Source: Aphis gossypii | Lineage: Eukaryota; Arthropoda; Insecta; Hemiptera; Aphididae | DNA: 64,000 bases | NCBI RefSeq assembly: GCF_020184175.1 | Contig: NC_065531.1 | Span: 63,876,806-63,940,805, forward strand | Reading direction: 5' to 3' | Shown: positions 52,907-64,000 of the stretch, in pieces | Position numbering within the stretch: position 1 is the first letter of the stretch | How the letters are laid out: the number at the start of each line of letters is the position of its first letter | Notes under the pieces: generated by a model | Database searches by the model: none | The model's input: the letters and a program-made list of their open reading frames with translations, nothing else | Told to the model about the DNA's origin: nothing | Made by a program: the position numbers and the translations under genes

Positions 52907-53538
52907 AAGTGACATACTCTATGTCTTAGGTCCACTTGATACCTATAATAATATTATGCATTAATATACATTACTAATTAATTGATTTAATACTTATTTA
53001 AAAGTCGTGATAATCCCATAAGAATTTTTAACTTTTTTCATTATATTATTAATATTATACATGCTTTTTAATTTTTAGTGTATTTTTTGCGATATTGTTT
53101 GGCATAACTCAATTATATCTTCTATAATAATAAAAGGAAATTTGTGTACCAGCCAAGTCTATTAAATACGTGTTTTTAAAATTTGGTAAATGCATGATTC
53201 TATTCTATAATCGATCCTTTGCACCCCTAAGTAATTTTTTTAAATTTTAAAAAGGATCGGCTCACACGGGTAAAGACCAATATATTTTTGTTTTTATAGA
53301 ATTAAAATTGGCTACACTAAATAAACTAATAGAAATATTATAATAACTAGATATAATTTTAAACCTATATTTTATATTTGATCAAATACAAATAATTGGG
53401 TTAATAATCTATATACCTAATTGCAATTTACATTTAACAAATATTTTATTGGCATTTAATTTGTAACGAACAACATAATAGAAAATCAGCTAGTTATTTA
53501 TATACTGTAATTATTGAATTTTACATTTCTATAGTTTA

Positions 53539-53638
53539 AGCCCTGGTTTCTTACAACCACGCTGCGTTATCACGCAACGGTCGCTACTGTGGCAAAATTT
53601 GCGTGATCATGGATGCGCGGTTGTAGGAAACCAGAGCT
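53539..53638. mobile_element. Harbinger-like MITE, 100 bp
   Basis: Inverted ends of about 24 bp: AGCCCTGGTTTCTTACAACC against AGCTCTGGTTTCCTACAACC, then ACGC against GCGC. Flanked by TTA on both sides (53536-53538 and 53639-53641), the 3-bp duplication typical of PIF/Harbinger. The whole element is nearly palindromic, with GCGTTATCACGC and GCGTGATCATG also opposed, so a transcript would fold on itself. Confidence 0.65.
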
Positions 53639-55130
53639 TTATTAATTTTGTGGATTTTAAATAAAAACATATTTTAATCTAAAATAATCTCCAAAATCCT
53701 CAGCAAATTGAATTTTAAATAGATAATTTATAAATTTGATATTTGGACTATAATACGAATATTCTTTATAAAGTATTTAATTTTTTTTCAATTTATTCCG
53801 AAACTATTTATATAGGCTTACTTATAGAATATAAGTAAACAATATAGATTTAAGATATAATGTCATACAATATACAATATATATGCGTTGTATAGATACT
53901 TTCATGGTGCGTTAAAATATCATCCAGGTTTTTAGTAAGATACTAAAAAGTTAACTTTCTTCCTATTCCTTCCTTCCTTCTCTTATGTATTATATATAAT
54001 TATACATGTTACAAACTGTATAATATTGTGATCCTTATAAAAATGGACTTTCATTATACAGTAATACATACAGTTCACAGTTCATCGACGAAGTAATTAA
54101 AATAACTTATTTTTAAAACGTTTGCAATTATATTTTTCATTCTATTAATTAGTCATTACGTCATTATTACATAACGATATTACATAATGTTGTTATTATT
54201 TATTTTCCATACATTTTTCTGTAAAATTGTACATTTAAATTCCAATATAGATACCTTTTAGTATAGTTAATCGTATAGAAATGAATTTATAATTTTTAAA
54301 TAATGATTTGAAATGAAAATTATTTTTCACACATAAAATACCATAACAATAAGTGTATTTAGATAGAATATTTTAAATTAAGTATTGAAAAAATGCAAGT
54401 ATTATTTAATTGATTGCATGCACTTCATACAATCAATATTTCTAAAACGAACGTGATTTCGTGACTTATTTAACCCCCTTTACGTTCAAATCACGAAGTT
54501 GACTAATGGATGATTTTTTGCACCAACTCTCCAGTCTCTAAAATCATAAATTTATATATTTACTATTTAATGTTACCTTTACATCACTTAATCTTACTGT
54601 TAAAACTTGTGTTAATAAAAATCTATTTTTGTCAAAATTATAACAAGTCTTTTTTATTTTTATTTAAAAATATTAAAAGTATAAATCACGATATTTTTTG
54701 AGAGCGTTTTAAGTTCAATTTTAAATTTTAATTCGGTCAAATTTTAACGAAATTGGGTATTCAAACAAAGGACAAAGATTTAAATGTTTTATTGTAATTT
54801 AGAAACTATTAATTATTACATGAATTTTTTGCCACTACAAATATTTTTATTTTCTAAACACAAAACAAATTTTAAAGATAAATCAAATCTAATCAAATAT
54901 GTACACAATTTGTATTAATTGCAGTCTTTCTATTTAATTTTATGTTGCAATTTTTGCAATTTTTTGCAATTTTTTATATTTTACGTAATTAAATGTACAT
55001 ATCAATATTTCTTAACTAATTTTATAATACAAAAATAATAAAATTATTGTGGATATTCATTATTGGTTAGATTATTTGATCTAAGAAGTATAAAGGTGTA
55101 ATAAAAATATAGATAGGTATACGTGGCGAT

Positions 55131-55364
55131 ATGGACTTCTATAGGTCGTTAATGATATCGATAACAATAGTTTATTACCCGTTACGATTACAATTTTTAA
55201 AATACTCTGTATGTTTGAATTGTTTTAAATATGCGTCTATAACCAGTGTGGATATTGAAAGATCATTTTCTTTGTATAAATATGTATTAAGTAACCGACG
55301 ATATAATTTTAAAGAATACAATTTAGAAATGTACATAATTATAAATTTTAATTCAGAAAAATAA
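55131..55364 (+). pseudogene. hAT transposase C-terminal (dimerisation) remnant
   Basis: From about 55200 the frame reads FKYASITSVDIERSFSLYKY, then NRRYNFKEYNLEMYIIINFNS, and a stop. This is the hAT C-terminal dimerisation motif (P-T-S...ERSFS...K...L...R), with the usual proline replaced by serine. Only about 60 residues are recognisable; the catalytic region is absent upstream. A solo fragment of a degraded hAT element. Confidence 0.65.
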
Positions 55365-55621
55365 TATATTTTAATTATTAAATACTTTAAAAAACTTTTT
55401 TATTTTATGATTTGTAAATGTCTATCATGTTTGTAAGAAAATAAATAATAATTATACATTTTGTAAAATTTTAAGATAACATTTTATAAAGCAATTTGTA
55501 CTTTTTTTGAAGCAATTAGATGATTTTATTATGCAATTATTGTATTATTTTCATTGCAATTTTGACATATTTTTAGTGCAACTAAATCCGGTCTTTAATT
55601 TTAAGATATCATATAGACTGA

Positions 55622-55692
55622 CTACAGACTGTCTCCACTCAGAATCGTTTTTTGTATATATAATGATAAATCATTGAATTCAAATTTAACAT
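55622..55692 (+). repeat. Dispersed repeat, tail fragment
   Basis: CTCAGAATCGTTTTTTGTA followed by AATGATAAATCATTGAATTC and AAATTTAACATA, the tail of the ~1-kb family. Head not present nearby. Confidence 0.45.
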
Positions 55693-56265
55693 AATATCCT
55701 ATATTCATTAAACAGTTATGTTTCCATTAAATTTTGATAAAAGTTTGACAAACTGTGCGTTAAAATTGATATATGATTGTACATCATTTTTTTTAAACTA
55801 TCCTTATATAATCGAGTAATCAGCCACATTTTATTACATAATATAATCAAATTTATTAGGAATATATAAAATAATTACATTAATATGAATTATGAACGCA
55901 AAATTTAAAATAATCTTAAATAAATTCTATTCAGCAATATTGTTGATCAATTAATTTACTTATTTACTTTATTTACTATTAATTTATTTTTTTCTATGTA
56001 ATTTGGAATAAATTATGTTTTAACATATCAGAAATAATAACAACTGAGTTTTACATCTAATCTATATTATAATAAAGTTATATATTGTCATATTGGAACA
56101 ATTTAAGACTTGAGAAGTACACACTCCTCAAATCTATGGAAAATAAGATTATTTACATATAACACCAATTTTCTAATAAATCAATTTTGTCTATAAGTAA
56201 ATAGAAAATGCTTACAATGTTAACAGTAACAATATAGTAGTCCAATAAAGATGATATATTCAAGT

Positions 56266-56292
56266 TAATAATAATAATAATAAAAAAAAAAT
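56266..56292. repeat. (AAT)n microsatellite with A tract
   Basis: Five AAT units followed by a run of A. Similar short AAT/ATT tracts occur near 31239, 44475 and 37094. Confidence 0.7.
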
Positions 56293-56661
56293 TTGAGTTA
56301 AAAATAAATAATAATATTCATTCCTGGATCGATCTATCCGGACTGTCCGGTCAATATAGAAAATTAAATTAAATCTTATACGTACAACATATGATATTAA
56401 TTATTATTAATTATAATTTTAATAATTGATGTTTAATCATTAATATGATAATTAAAGTGTATTAAGTATAAAAACCACTAAAGAGAGGATATCAATTAAT
56501 TAACTCATAAAAACGTAAAAACCTTACTTATCATAAATTATACAAATAAACTAAAATATGTTCTAAAGGTCTTTGATCAATAATCAGTCATCAATAAAAT
56601 TAAAAAAAAAAAGATCTGAAATAAATTCCTATGCAAGTAAATATTATGCAGAAAATTAGTA

Positions 56662-57001
56662 CAGTCGTTGCTAGATAAATTGAGACGGCGATAACAGCTG
56701 ATAACCAGTGGTTCTCTATATTTCAATATAATCATCGAAAATACATCAATAAACCAACAATTGTTACAAAAATTATTTTACGATATTAATTAAAAATCAA
56801 ATATTCTGATAATAATCTTTTATTTAAGAACTAAAATCAGAAATTTTAAAATAATTTTTTGCACTGAGCCGGGTTCGAACTGGTAACTGCACGCGTCGTA
56901 GCCAACTGTGTGACCTTTGCACCACACTGCCAGCGACTGGTTTGGGCTACACTTACTGAAAAGCGCCGCCGCCGCCGTCTCAATTTATCTGGCAACGACT
57001 A
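56662..57001. mobile_element. Mariner-like MITE with internal Pol III promoter
   Basis: A 340-bp element with 29-bp inverted ends differing at two positions (CAGTCGTTGCTAGATAAATT then GAGACGGCG at the left; TAGTCGTTGCCAGATAAATT then GAGACGGCG at the right, reverse complement). TA lies on each side (56660-56661 and 57002-57003), as expected for Tc1/mariner-type insertion. The right part carries GCC repeats and a tRNA-like region on the minus strand. No coding capacity. Confidence 0.8.
56872..56924 (-). promoter_or_regulatory. tRNA-like A and B boxes (Pol III promoter)
   Basis: On the minus strand TGGTGCAAAGG (A box, 56924-56914) and GTTCGAACC (B box, 56880-56872) have starts 44 nt apart, the spacing in a real tRNA. 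A CTACGAC string sits where an anticodon loop would be, but the stems do not pair well, so this is tRNA-derived and not a tRNA gene. T runs follow downstream, a possible terminator. It could drive short RNA from inside the MITE. Confidence 0.55.
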
Positions 57002-57003
57002 TA

Positions 57004-60000
57004 ATAATTATAATATAATTATCAATTATTCTATTTGTCTCTTTTCTGTAATATATTAACAATATTAACTATTACAACTGTTATCTATATCATTTTTATA
57101 AATCAATTATTTAACGGATATTAATAAAAGATTATTGTATAATAATTCATTAATTTATTTAAAATTATTTCTATATTATTATAATTAATGTGATATAAGA
57201 TGTTCAATGTTCATAGAACTATGTGCTTATAATAATATAGATAGATAGGTATAGTATACTATAGTAGATACTATAATTATTTATTAATACTACTGTAATA
57301 ACTAATGATCTATATAACAGCTATTAATTATTTTTCAAAGGGAGTTTTTTTAGGTACCTACCTAAATAATTATTTTATTGAAGAATATCTATTAAATATT
57401 AATGAGTTTTTACATAACTTTAAGTCATTATAAAATATATATTTTTTTACTATTTGTTTTTGTTTTTGTTATTGAAATTGAAATTTTTTTTCGACTGAAT
57501 AAAAGCAAACATTTTTAATTTCATTCAACATTAATTTTAAAAGTAAAGTATTTTTTAAATAATTTCAAAATATTTCAAAAACATTTTTTTTCATTAGTTA
57601 AATAAAAAAAAAACAGAGAAATCGCTTAGCTATACAAACGTACAGTAAAGGTCAGGTTCGTCATTAATTAGTCAATTTTAATGATTATGTAACATTTTAA
57701 TTCCATAAGTTATCGTATATATAACGAAAAACGATTCTGAACGGCAACGAGCTGTCAGTCTATATTTTCAAGTGATATAATTGATTATAATATATTTGTA
57801 TTACTATACTTGAGTAATTTATTTTTCTATTAATAATAATGCAATAAGTTAAGCTAATTTTTACCAAAAAAATCAATTGCATACATTGTATAATAATATT
57901 TAATTTGATTGAGTCAATACCCGTGTATCATAGGACGATGTAAACAGCCGAATAGGTTCACGGTGGGTATAAATAGCTTAAAATTGACCTAAATATTTTT
58001 AAAAGTATATTGCATTAAATAAATAATAATAAATATTATGGCAAAAAGTTTGAATACGCTACAAATAATATTTTTTGAATCGCGATAAAATAACTAAAAT
58101 CGTTATTAATTTGTTGATTTTCAAAATTATATAAGTAGTGTAAAAAACTAAAAACTTAAGAGTGTCTACACTACATGCAGATACATCGGTACATGTATAC
58201 GTCTTGTTTCTACTGAATATAGTTGACATAAGAATGTCAATGTCAATTTGATATTAGATACGAGGAGACGAGGATTTAACTGTAGGTAACTTACAAATAC
58301 CGATGATAGTATGATACCTACTGACATCGATGAACAAACTATTAACCAACGTTAGTTATATTATAATATTATAATTTACAACGAGTTATTTTTATCATCA
58401 ATACATTTATTATAGAACGGGCTATACCTAATGTTACTAAAAGATCACAAGCCAACGCGATTTCGATAACGGTCGTATAATCGCTAATTTCCGGGAATCG
58501 GTACCCATCGGTCGACACACACACACATGCACACATTAAACGTTAATGATGTCATGGTAATATTCTCGGTGTCGCAAAAATTAACAGAATGACGACCAGC
58601 CATAAGACATAAAATATAATATTATGTCAAAAACAAGATTGTGCCAGAATATATTTTCAGTATTTTTTAAATTTACTATAATAACAGGAATTTATTTACT
58701 TTTCACTCACAAACAAAAATGTTATCATACATAACTAAGTAAAAAATAAAAACCAAATAAATATATATAAATAACACGAAACAGCCTATGTATAATAATA
58801 CGATGGAGGTCAATTTTATTTTACTACTCCTTAAGGGCAAATATTTCAATAGAAACATCATTATAAAATAAATACGCAGGTACAATCATAATTAAATTCA
58901 GAATTGAATTTCAAATCAGTAATTAGGTAATTTTGATTAGTAACTAGTTATAAATAGATGTTTTAAGCTTCTATTATAGAGGATAGTGAAGTGTCACAGA
59001 AATAAGTAGCAAAACGTTTGAGGCAATAGATAATATAGATAAAAAAATATTTGATTACATAATTCAATATTAATTTATTTTCGGTTTTATCTTTATTATT
59101 CGCTTATTCACAAATCAGTCATCACTAACGTCAATATGACATAATTTTTTATTGGTTTTCAATATTTTAATTTTTTTTCCTCATTTAGTGTATACAAAAT
59201 TCACATTATAGTTACACCACTTGCAATACTAATAAAATCTTATATATAAATTAAATTATCTGTAAGAAGCATACTTGTGTGTTCTGAATTAACAATCAAT
59301 AGCCCTACAATTAATAATAAGTTACAAGTGCAATGTTTCAAAATGCAAATTTGTAGTACATTGTACTATTAGGTAAGTTATTTTAAAAACGTACCTAACA
59401 ATAGACTGGAGTTTAAATAAATGTTATCTGTCATCCAGCCCATCGTGATACTTTGGCAGCCGTTACAGAACAGATGTTCGAAAACTATATTATATTAAAG
59501 AAAATATGATATTATGGTTTTCGGACCAGTGTGATTTTAAACTGTAGTCTGTAACATGGTTTATGGGTGCCTAGATGAACTAGATGAGTTACACAACAAT
59601 AATTGTTGATTTACTAAGTTAAATAGGTTAAGACGGTTAAGTACAGTAATTAAAATATTTTCTTGTCACGCCAAATAGTACAACCTTGGTTTTTAGTTAT
59701 TACTGCACAATATTAAATAACATAAACGTATATTATATTATATTTGAATATTTTTTATTTTATTTATATATTATATTACATACTCATTTAAGTATCATAC
59801 ATATTAGTGTCATATTATAATAGCTATTATATTTTCTAGAACTTTATAATTTAACAATGGTGTGTGATGTTGTGTATTAACTGATTCAAATGTCAACAAA
59901 AGAAACATAGTATATGCCGTGTACAAAAAACTTAAAAACAAAAGTGAAATTTATCATTTATAAATATTTAAAAATATAATGTGTACTCTTATCAAATATA

Positions 60001-61140
60001 GTCTTTATTATTTACCTTATAAACATTTTAGTAAATATAAAGGTAAAGGTTACGAGAAACACTGAAGGTTAAGATGTATGATGTATATAAATAATTAATA
60101 TTAAAATGAAATAATATTATATAAGATGCTATAATATCATTATTACAGACACCTACTATGGCCTGTTCAATATAAAACATAAAATATAAATTGGCTAAAG
60201 AAAAAATATGAACCTAATAACCCAATCTGTACTGTATTAGATATATGTGAAAATCCACTATCTATCTGTTTACTGTATTGTATATGCGGATTTAATTAAT
60301 CGCTGTAATTATATTTAAAAATAAACCAATGGTTTTTAATCTAATCATATATTTTTATTTTATACTCATATTAGTTTTGTAATTAAAAATATAATTAAAA
60401 AATAATAATTTAGAACAATAATTATATTCTATATAAAATAATAATTCAATAAAATGATTACTTTGATTTATATTTTTCATTCAAACCTAAATTGATACCT
60501 TATTTGTCTCAAAATTAAATTTTATTTGACGATTTTACACGGATTATGCGTGATGAAATCAAAAACCACGTGGTTTTAGCAATTGTTATGATTTAATAAC
60601 AACCAAAATTTTAAATTTAAATTGTCATGTCTCTTGTTATTTTCCATAGGGATTCAGCGTATACAGTATCAGTATCCTATACTTAGAACTGTAACCTTTA
60701 AAAACTGTCAGTACCATATAGTTATATCTAAATATCTTGTTCTTGGCGGTTAGCTAACTAGTTGTTTTAATGATTAAATCTATATACACTTTTTAAGCGA
60801 TATATACTCATATTATTTTTTTATATAAATTAATTTTATCTCGAATCTAAAATTGTCACAAAACAAACAATGTATTAAAAAAACGTATGTATTTATGGAG
60901 TGTAAAAACTAAAAAATCCAATTTAACGAAATTTGAGAAAGAGAAAAAAATATTCAACAATATATGCGCCGTATATTCGTATAATATTTATTGTACCTAC
61001 CTATAAGGATAATATATTACATTAGTAATGTTTGATATTATAATATATACTCTTAATACCTACATATATATATATGTATATATATTTGTATTAACTGCAG
61101 ATATTATGATTAATAATAATTTTTTACGTATATGTTTCAG
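57004..61140. other. Gene-free region upstream of copy 5
   Basis: An inverted fragment of the dispersed repeat lies near 57715-57790 (AAAAACGATTCTGAACGG, then GTCAGTCTATATTTTC). AC repeats occur at about 58516-58530. The conserved upstream block found before copies 1, 2 and 4 was not found here, and no TATA box could be assigned. The region ends at the acceptor AG (61139-61140) of the first coding exon of copy 5. Confidence 0.5.
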
Positions 61141-61167
61141 TTTTACCAGTCACCTACTATACTGAAA

Positions 61168-63476
61168 ATGCTAACTTACATAGACGTGCATCTTATTTAT
61201 ACTCTGCCGATCATCGCAGTGTTGGCGTCGATAACATGGCCGTTTATAAGTCGCTTAGAACTGTTCAAAATGGCATTCGTCTGTACGATGGCGTTTGTCT
61301 ATACGACACCGTGGGACAATTATATAATCTTCCACAACGCCTGGATGTACAAGCCCAAAAACATTTTAGCCGTTATAGGATATGTGCCCGTTGAAGAGTA
61401 CATGTTTTTCGTTATACAAACCGTTATGACATCGCTGTGGGCCTTGATTTGCACAAGATGGTGTCCGGCTTGTTTCAATTTCAATTACAATAAGACAAGC
61501 TACACACTGATCCGTTGGATACCGATATTAGCTTTAGCGCTGACGGCGATTAAAGGCTACAACATAGCTGTACCGGGTACAGACACGTTCTATTTGGGTT
61601 GCATCCTTTGGTGGTCGTGCCCAGTCATAATGTTCCTGTGGTATGGTGCCGGTAATTACTTCGTCAAAAAGTCAACGTCGTCGGCGATCGCGGTTATTGT
61701 TCCGACTTTGTACCTGTGCTGGGTCGACCGCATAGCGCTCAAAGACGACGTATGGCACATCAACGAGAAGACCTCGTTGGAAATATTCGTCGCCGACGAT
61801 TTACCATTCGAGGAATGCCTGTTCTTTCTGATCACCAACGTGATAATCGTACTGGGAAGCATGGCTTTCGACAAGTCCCACGGGCTTGCGGACACGTACA
61901 CGTTCGACTTTCCACTCCGTTATAGCGCGAGTTGGAAATACAACAGTCAGCAAATGCGAGCTTTTGTGACGGCCGAATGCGACATGTCTCCCAGTCCAGT
62001 CAATGACATCAGACATTGTCTAAACGTACTCAAAACAGCTTCTAAATCGTTCGACGTGGCCAGTCTCGTTTTTCCAGCAGGTAAAGTATCTTTTATTCAT
62101 AATATATTTTATATATAGAAGATGATCTAATGGCGGGCAGGCATTTTATTATTTTTAAGTCATTGAATTATAATTATGTTTATAAATTCGAAATAGACGA
62201 TACGATATCTTTGTAAAGTGTATAATATACCAAAAACCAATATTATTTATGTAGGTAAGTATACATTTTGTTTTGAATTGCTCTAAAAACGATGTCAATG
62301 TCAAAACTCCGGGAGCTGATTCCCAAATGTGATGTTAATTCTATATCTCTCATAAAAATGATATTCTACATTGCGATAGACATATATGACGTAATGTATA
62401 AAAATTACAGTTATTTTTTCATACCATTTTACTAGCTGGTTCATTTTCAGTAGTAGATCGAACATTTTTAATAAATAAATAGATCATCTTTTCACGGCTA
62501 ATCGCCTTAAACTTAATATGTCTCTAAGATACTCTAAATATATTATATACAACGTCAACGAAATATTTCAGCAGTAATGTCCACTTTAATGTTACTCGTC
62601 TATTTCTTGCACACGTTTATGCAAGATGCACTTATTAGTTATTATATTCATAGAACTCACAAGCGTGTGTGACACGGCTAATCCGCTTTAAAAATTTTGA
62701 ACCCTATAATATAATATACTGTATATCAAGGGTCGCTAAATGATGTATCCCCGAGCAAAATATATTTGTCCTAAAAAGAAGAAATTTATTTTTTTTAATT
62801 ATTAATTTTAGTGGTAAATTAAAGAGGTTTTCATTAATTTTCATTTTCATTTTTTTTCTTTATTTTATGGATTATAAATATGTAATTGTATTAAATTCTA
62901 CAAGCTTTAAATATCCAAAAGCTTTAAATTTCCAAAACGACCTTTTAAAAACATTAATTTACATCCCAGCTTTACACTGTCTTTCCCGCAGGAGTACGTT
63001 TGCATTTGATCATATTATACGCATTTTGTCGGGTGACGGACGACATGATCGACAGCGAGCCGAACGTCGGCGTGAAGAAGCAAAAACTGACGCTGATTGA
63101 AAAGTTCATTGGTGAACTTTTCGCGGAGAGAAGTGCGGACTACGACGTGAAGAAGTCGACACCGCGAGAACCAGAAGTGGACTGGCAACGGTATCGCAAA
63201 GAGCTGACCGACGAAGAGCTATCGTGCTTTCGGGCTATATCACGGATATCCTTTTACTTGCCCCGGAAACCGTTCTACGAGCTGCTCGACGGCTACCGAT
63301 GGGACGTGGAAGGTAAAGTAGTTCAAAACGAGGCCGACCTGATGTTGTACTCGAGCTACGTGGCCGGTAGCGTGGGAGCGCTGTGCGTGTACGTGATGAT
63401 GCACAAGAGTGGTGTAAATATCGACGACGATGCAAGGCATGATTTCGTTATCAGAAAAGCGCAACAGATGGGACAG
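61168..63476 (+). CDS. Lycopene cyclase/phytoene synthase, copy 5 (3' end outside window)
   Basis: Two exons are visible, 61168-62080 and 62992-63476, with exactly the lengths and phases of exons 1 and 2 of copy 1 (913 and 485 bp); the intron is 911 bp. The third exon, expected to begin with the LQLVNIARD segment, is not in the remaining 524 bp. All cyclase motifs are intact: PWDNY (48-52), PVEE (74-77), PFEE (213-216), as are SKSF (292-295) and DDMID (321-325). An upstream ATG at 61132 spans the acceptor AG at 61139-61140 and is rejected; the chosen ATG aligns with all paralogues. Codons are strongly G/C-ending, in sharp contrast with copy 1 for identical residues. Function as for copy 1; presumably active if exon 3 is intact. 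Confidence 0.92.
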
Positions 63477-64000
63477 GTGAGAATAGACATGATGTATATT
63501 ATGGGTTTATATATTATATAAGCAGGATGATTCTTTAGCACGCTCGCTCAAATGTTTTCCTTTAACAATAAATTTATTCAAATTCTGGTTTTTATAAACT
63601 TAAAGACAATACTTTCAAATACTTGATATTTTGTATACTAGCTACTTATATTCCACAGTGATACAACCATTTACTTTTCAAACAAGTACCCACTTTTTAC
63701 TGTACATTTTTTTCCGTTCAAAATGTTGATATACCTTCATCAGAAGTCAAATGCGTATAGTTTCTCAAATGTTAAAATATTTATACGCGTAGGGTGGGAT
63801 ATGGTGAAAAAGTTATAAAGATAGGAAAGCTTGAAAAGATCTATAAATATATTATAAATAAAGGGTTTACCCTAGATATTGTTTGTATCAAGTTAAAACT
63901 ATTACGCATACAAAATATAATAATATAATAGTAGTCAAAACGTAACTTTTTTTACTTTTAAACAAACCGTATTTATCAACAACAACAAAAAAAACAAACA
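63477..64000. other. Start of intron 2 of copy 5
   Basis: Begins at the donor CAG|GTGAGA (GT at 63477-63478) and runs to the window edge without an acceptor followed by synthase sequence. AT-rich; nothing else recognised. Confidence 0.6.

Noticed and set aside
56872..56924. A real tRNA gene on the minus strand
   Set aside because: A and B boxes have tRNA spacing but the anticodon and T stems do not pair, and the sequence is inside a MITE.
61132..61167. Upstream in-frame ATG giving a longer copy 5 protein
   Set aside because: It spans a strong acceptor (TTTCAG) at the exon boundary; paralogues all start at the next ATG.
1..64000. CRISPR arrays, bacterial operons or ribosomal RNA genes
   Set aside because: None seen; all genes are spliced and the repeats are eukaryotic transposons.

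Overview
This window is eukaryotic nuclear DNA: very AT-rich, with spliced genes, GT-AG introns and many small DNA transposons. Its genes are the fungal-type carotenoid genes that aphids are known to have gained by lateral transfer: a bifunctional lycopene cyclase/phytoene synthase (CrtYB/CarRA type) and a CrtI-type phytoene desaturase. Together with a dispersed repeat of about 1 kb in many copies, this points to an aphid (Hemiptera: Aphidoidea). The species cannot be named from the sequence.

Layout. 0.2-1.6 kb: a complete but inactive Mutator-like transposon with a frameshifted transposase. 1.6-10.7 kb: AT-rich intergenic DNA with repeat fragments and, at 7.8-8.2 kb, a conserved upstream block. 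10.73-13.12 kb (+): intact three-exon cyclase/synthase, copy 1, followed by a 156-bp hAT-type MITE. 17.49-19.14 kb (-): intact two-exon carotenoid desaturase, convergent with copy 1 and divergent from copy 2. 23.02-23.95 kb (+): copy 2, an intact cyclase exon with no synthase exons found. 28.73-32.86 kb (+): copy 3, three exons, with altered active-site motifs and a MITE in intron 1. 38.01-38.25 kb (+): copy 4, a truncated fragment with a lost start codon. 43.8-45.7 kb: a CpG-rich, promoter-like island with no assignable coding exon. 45.7-61.1 kb: gene-free, with repeats, a hAT transposase remnant, a Harbinger-like MITE and a mariner-like MITE carrying Pol III A and B boxes. 61.17-63.48 kb (+): copy 5, two of three exons; the third lies beyond the window.

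How they work together. Phytoene synthase (C-terminal half of copies 1, 3 and 5) makes phytoene from geranylgeranyl diphosphate. The desaturase converts phytoene to lycopene and more desaturated carotenes. The cyclase half closes beta-ionone rings to give gamma-/beta-carotene or torulene. Copies 1 and 5 keep all expected motifs. Copies 2, 3 and 4 form a second, more diverged group that lacks the W-D of the PWDNY cyclase motif, with stepwise loss of domains. Copies 1, 2 and 4 also share an upstream block, so promoter and first exon were duplicated with the coding exon. All coordinates of splice sites come from reading the sequence and matching paralogues; no expression data were available.
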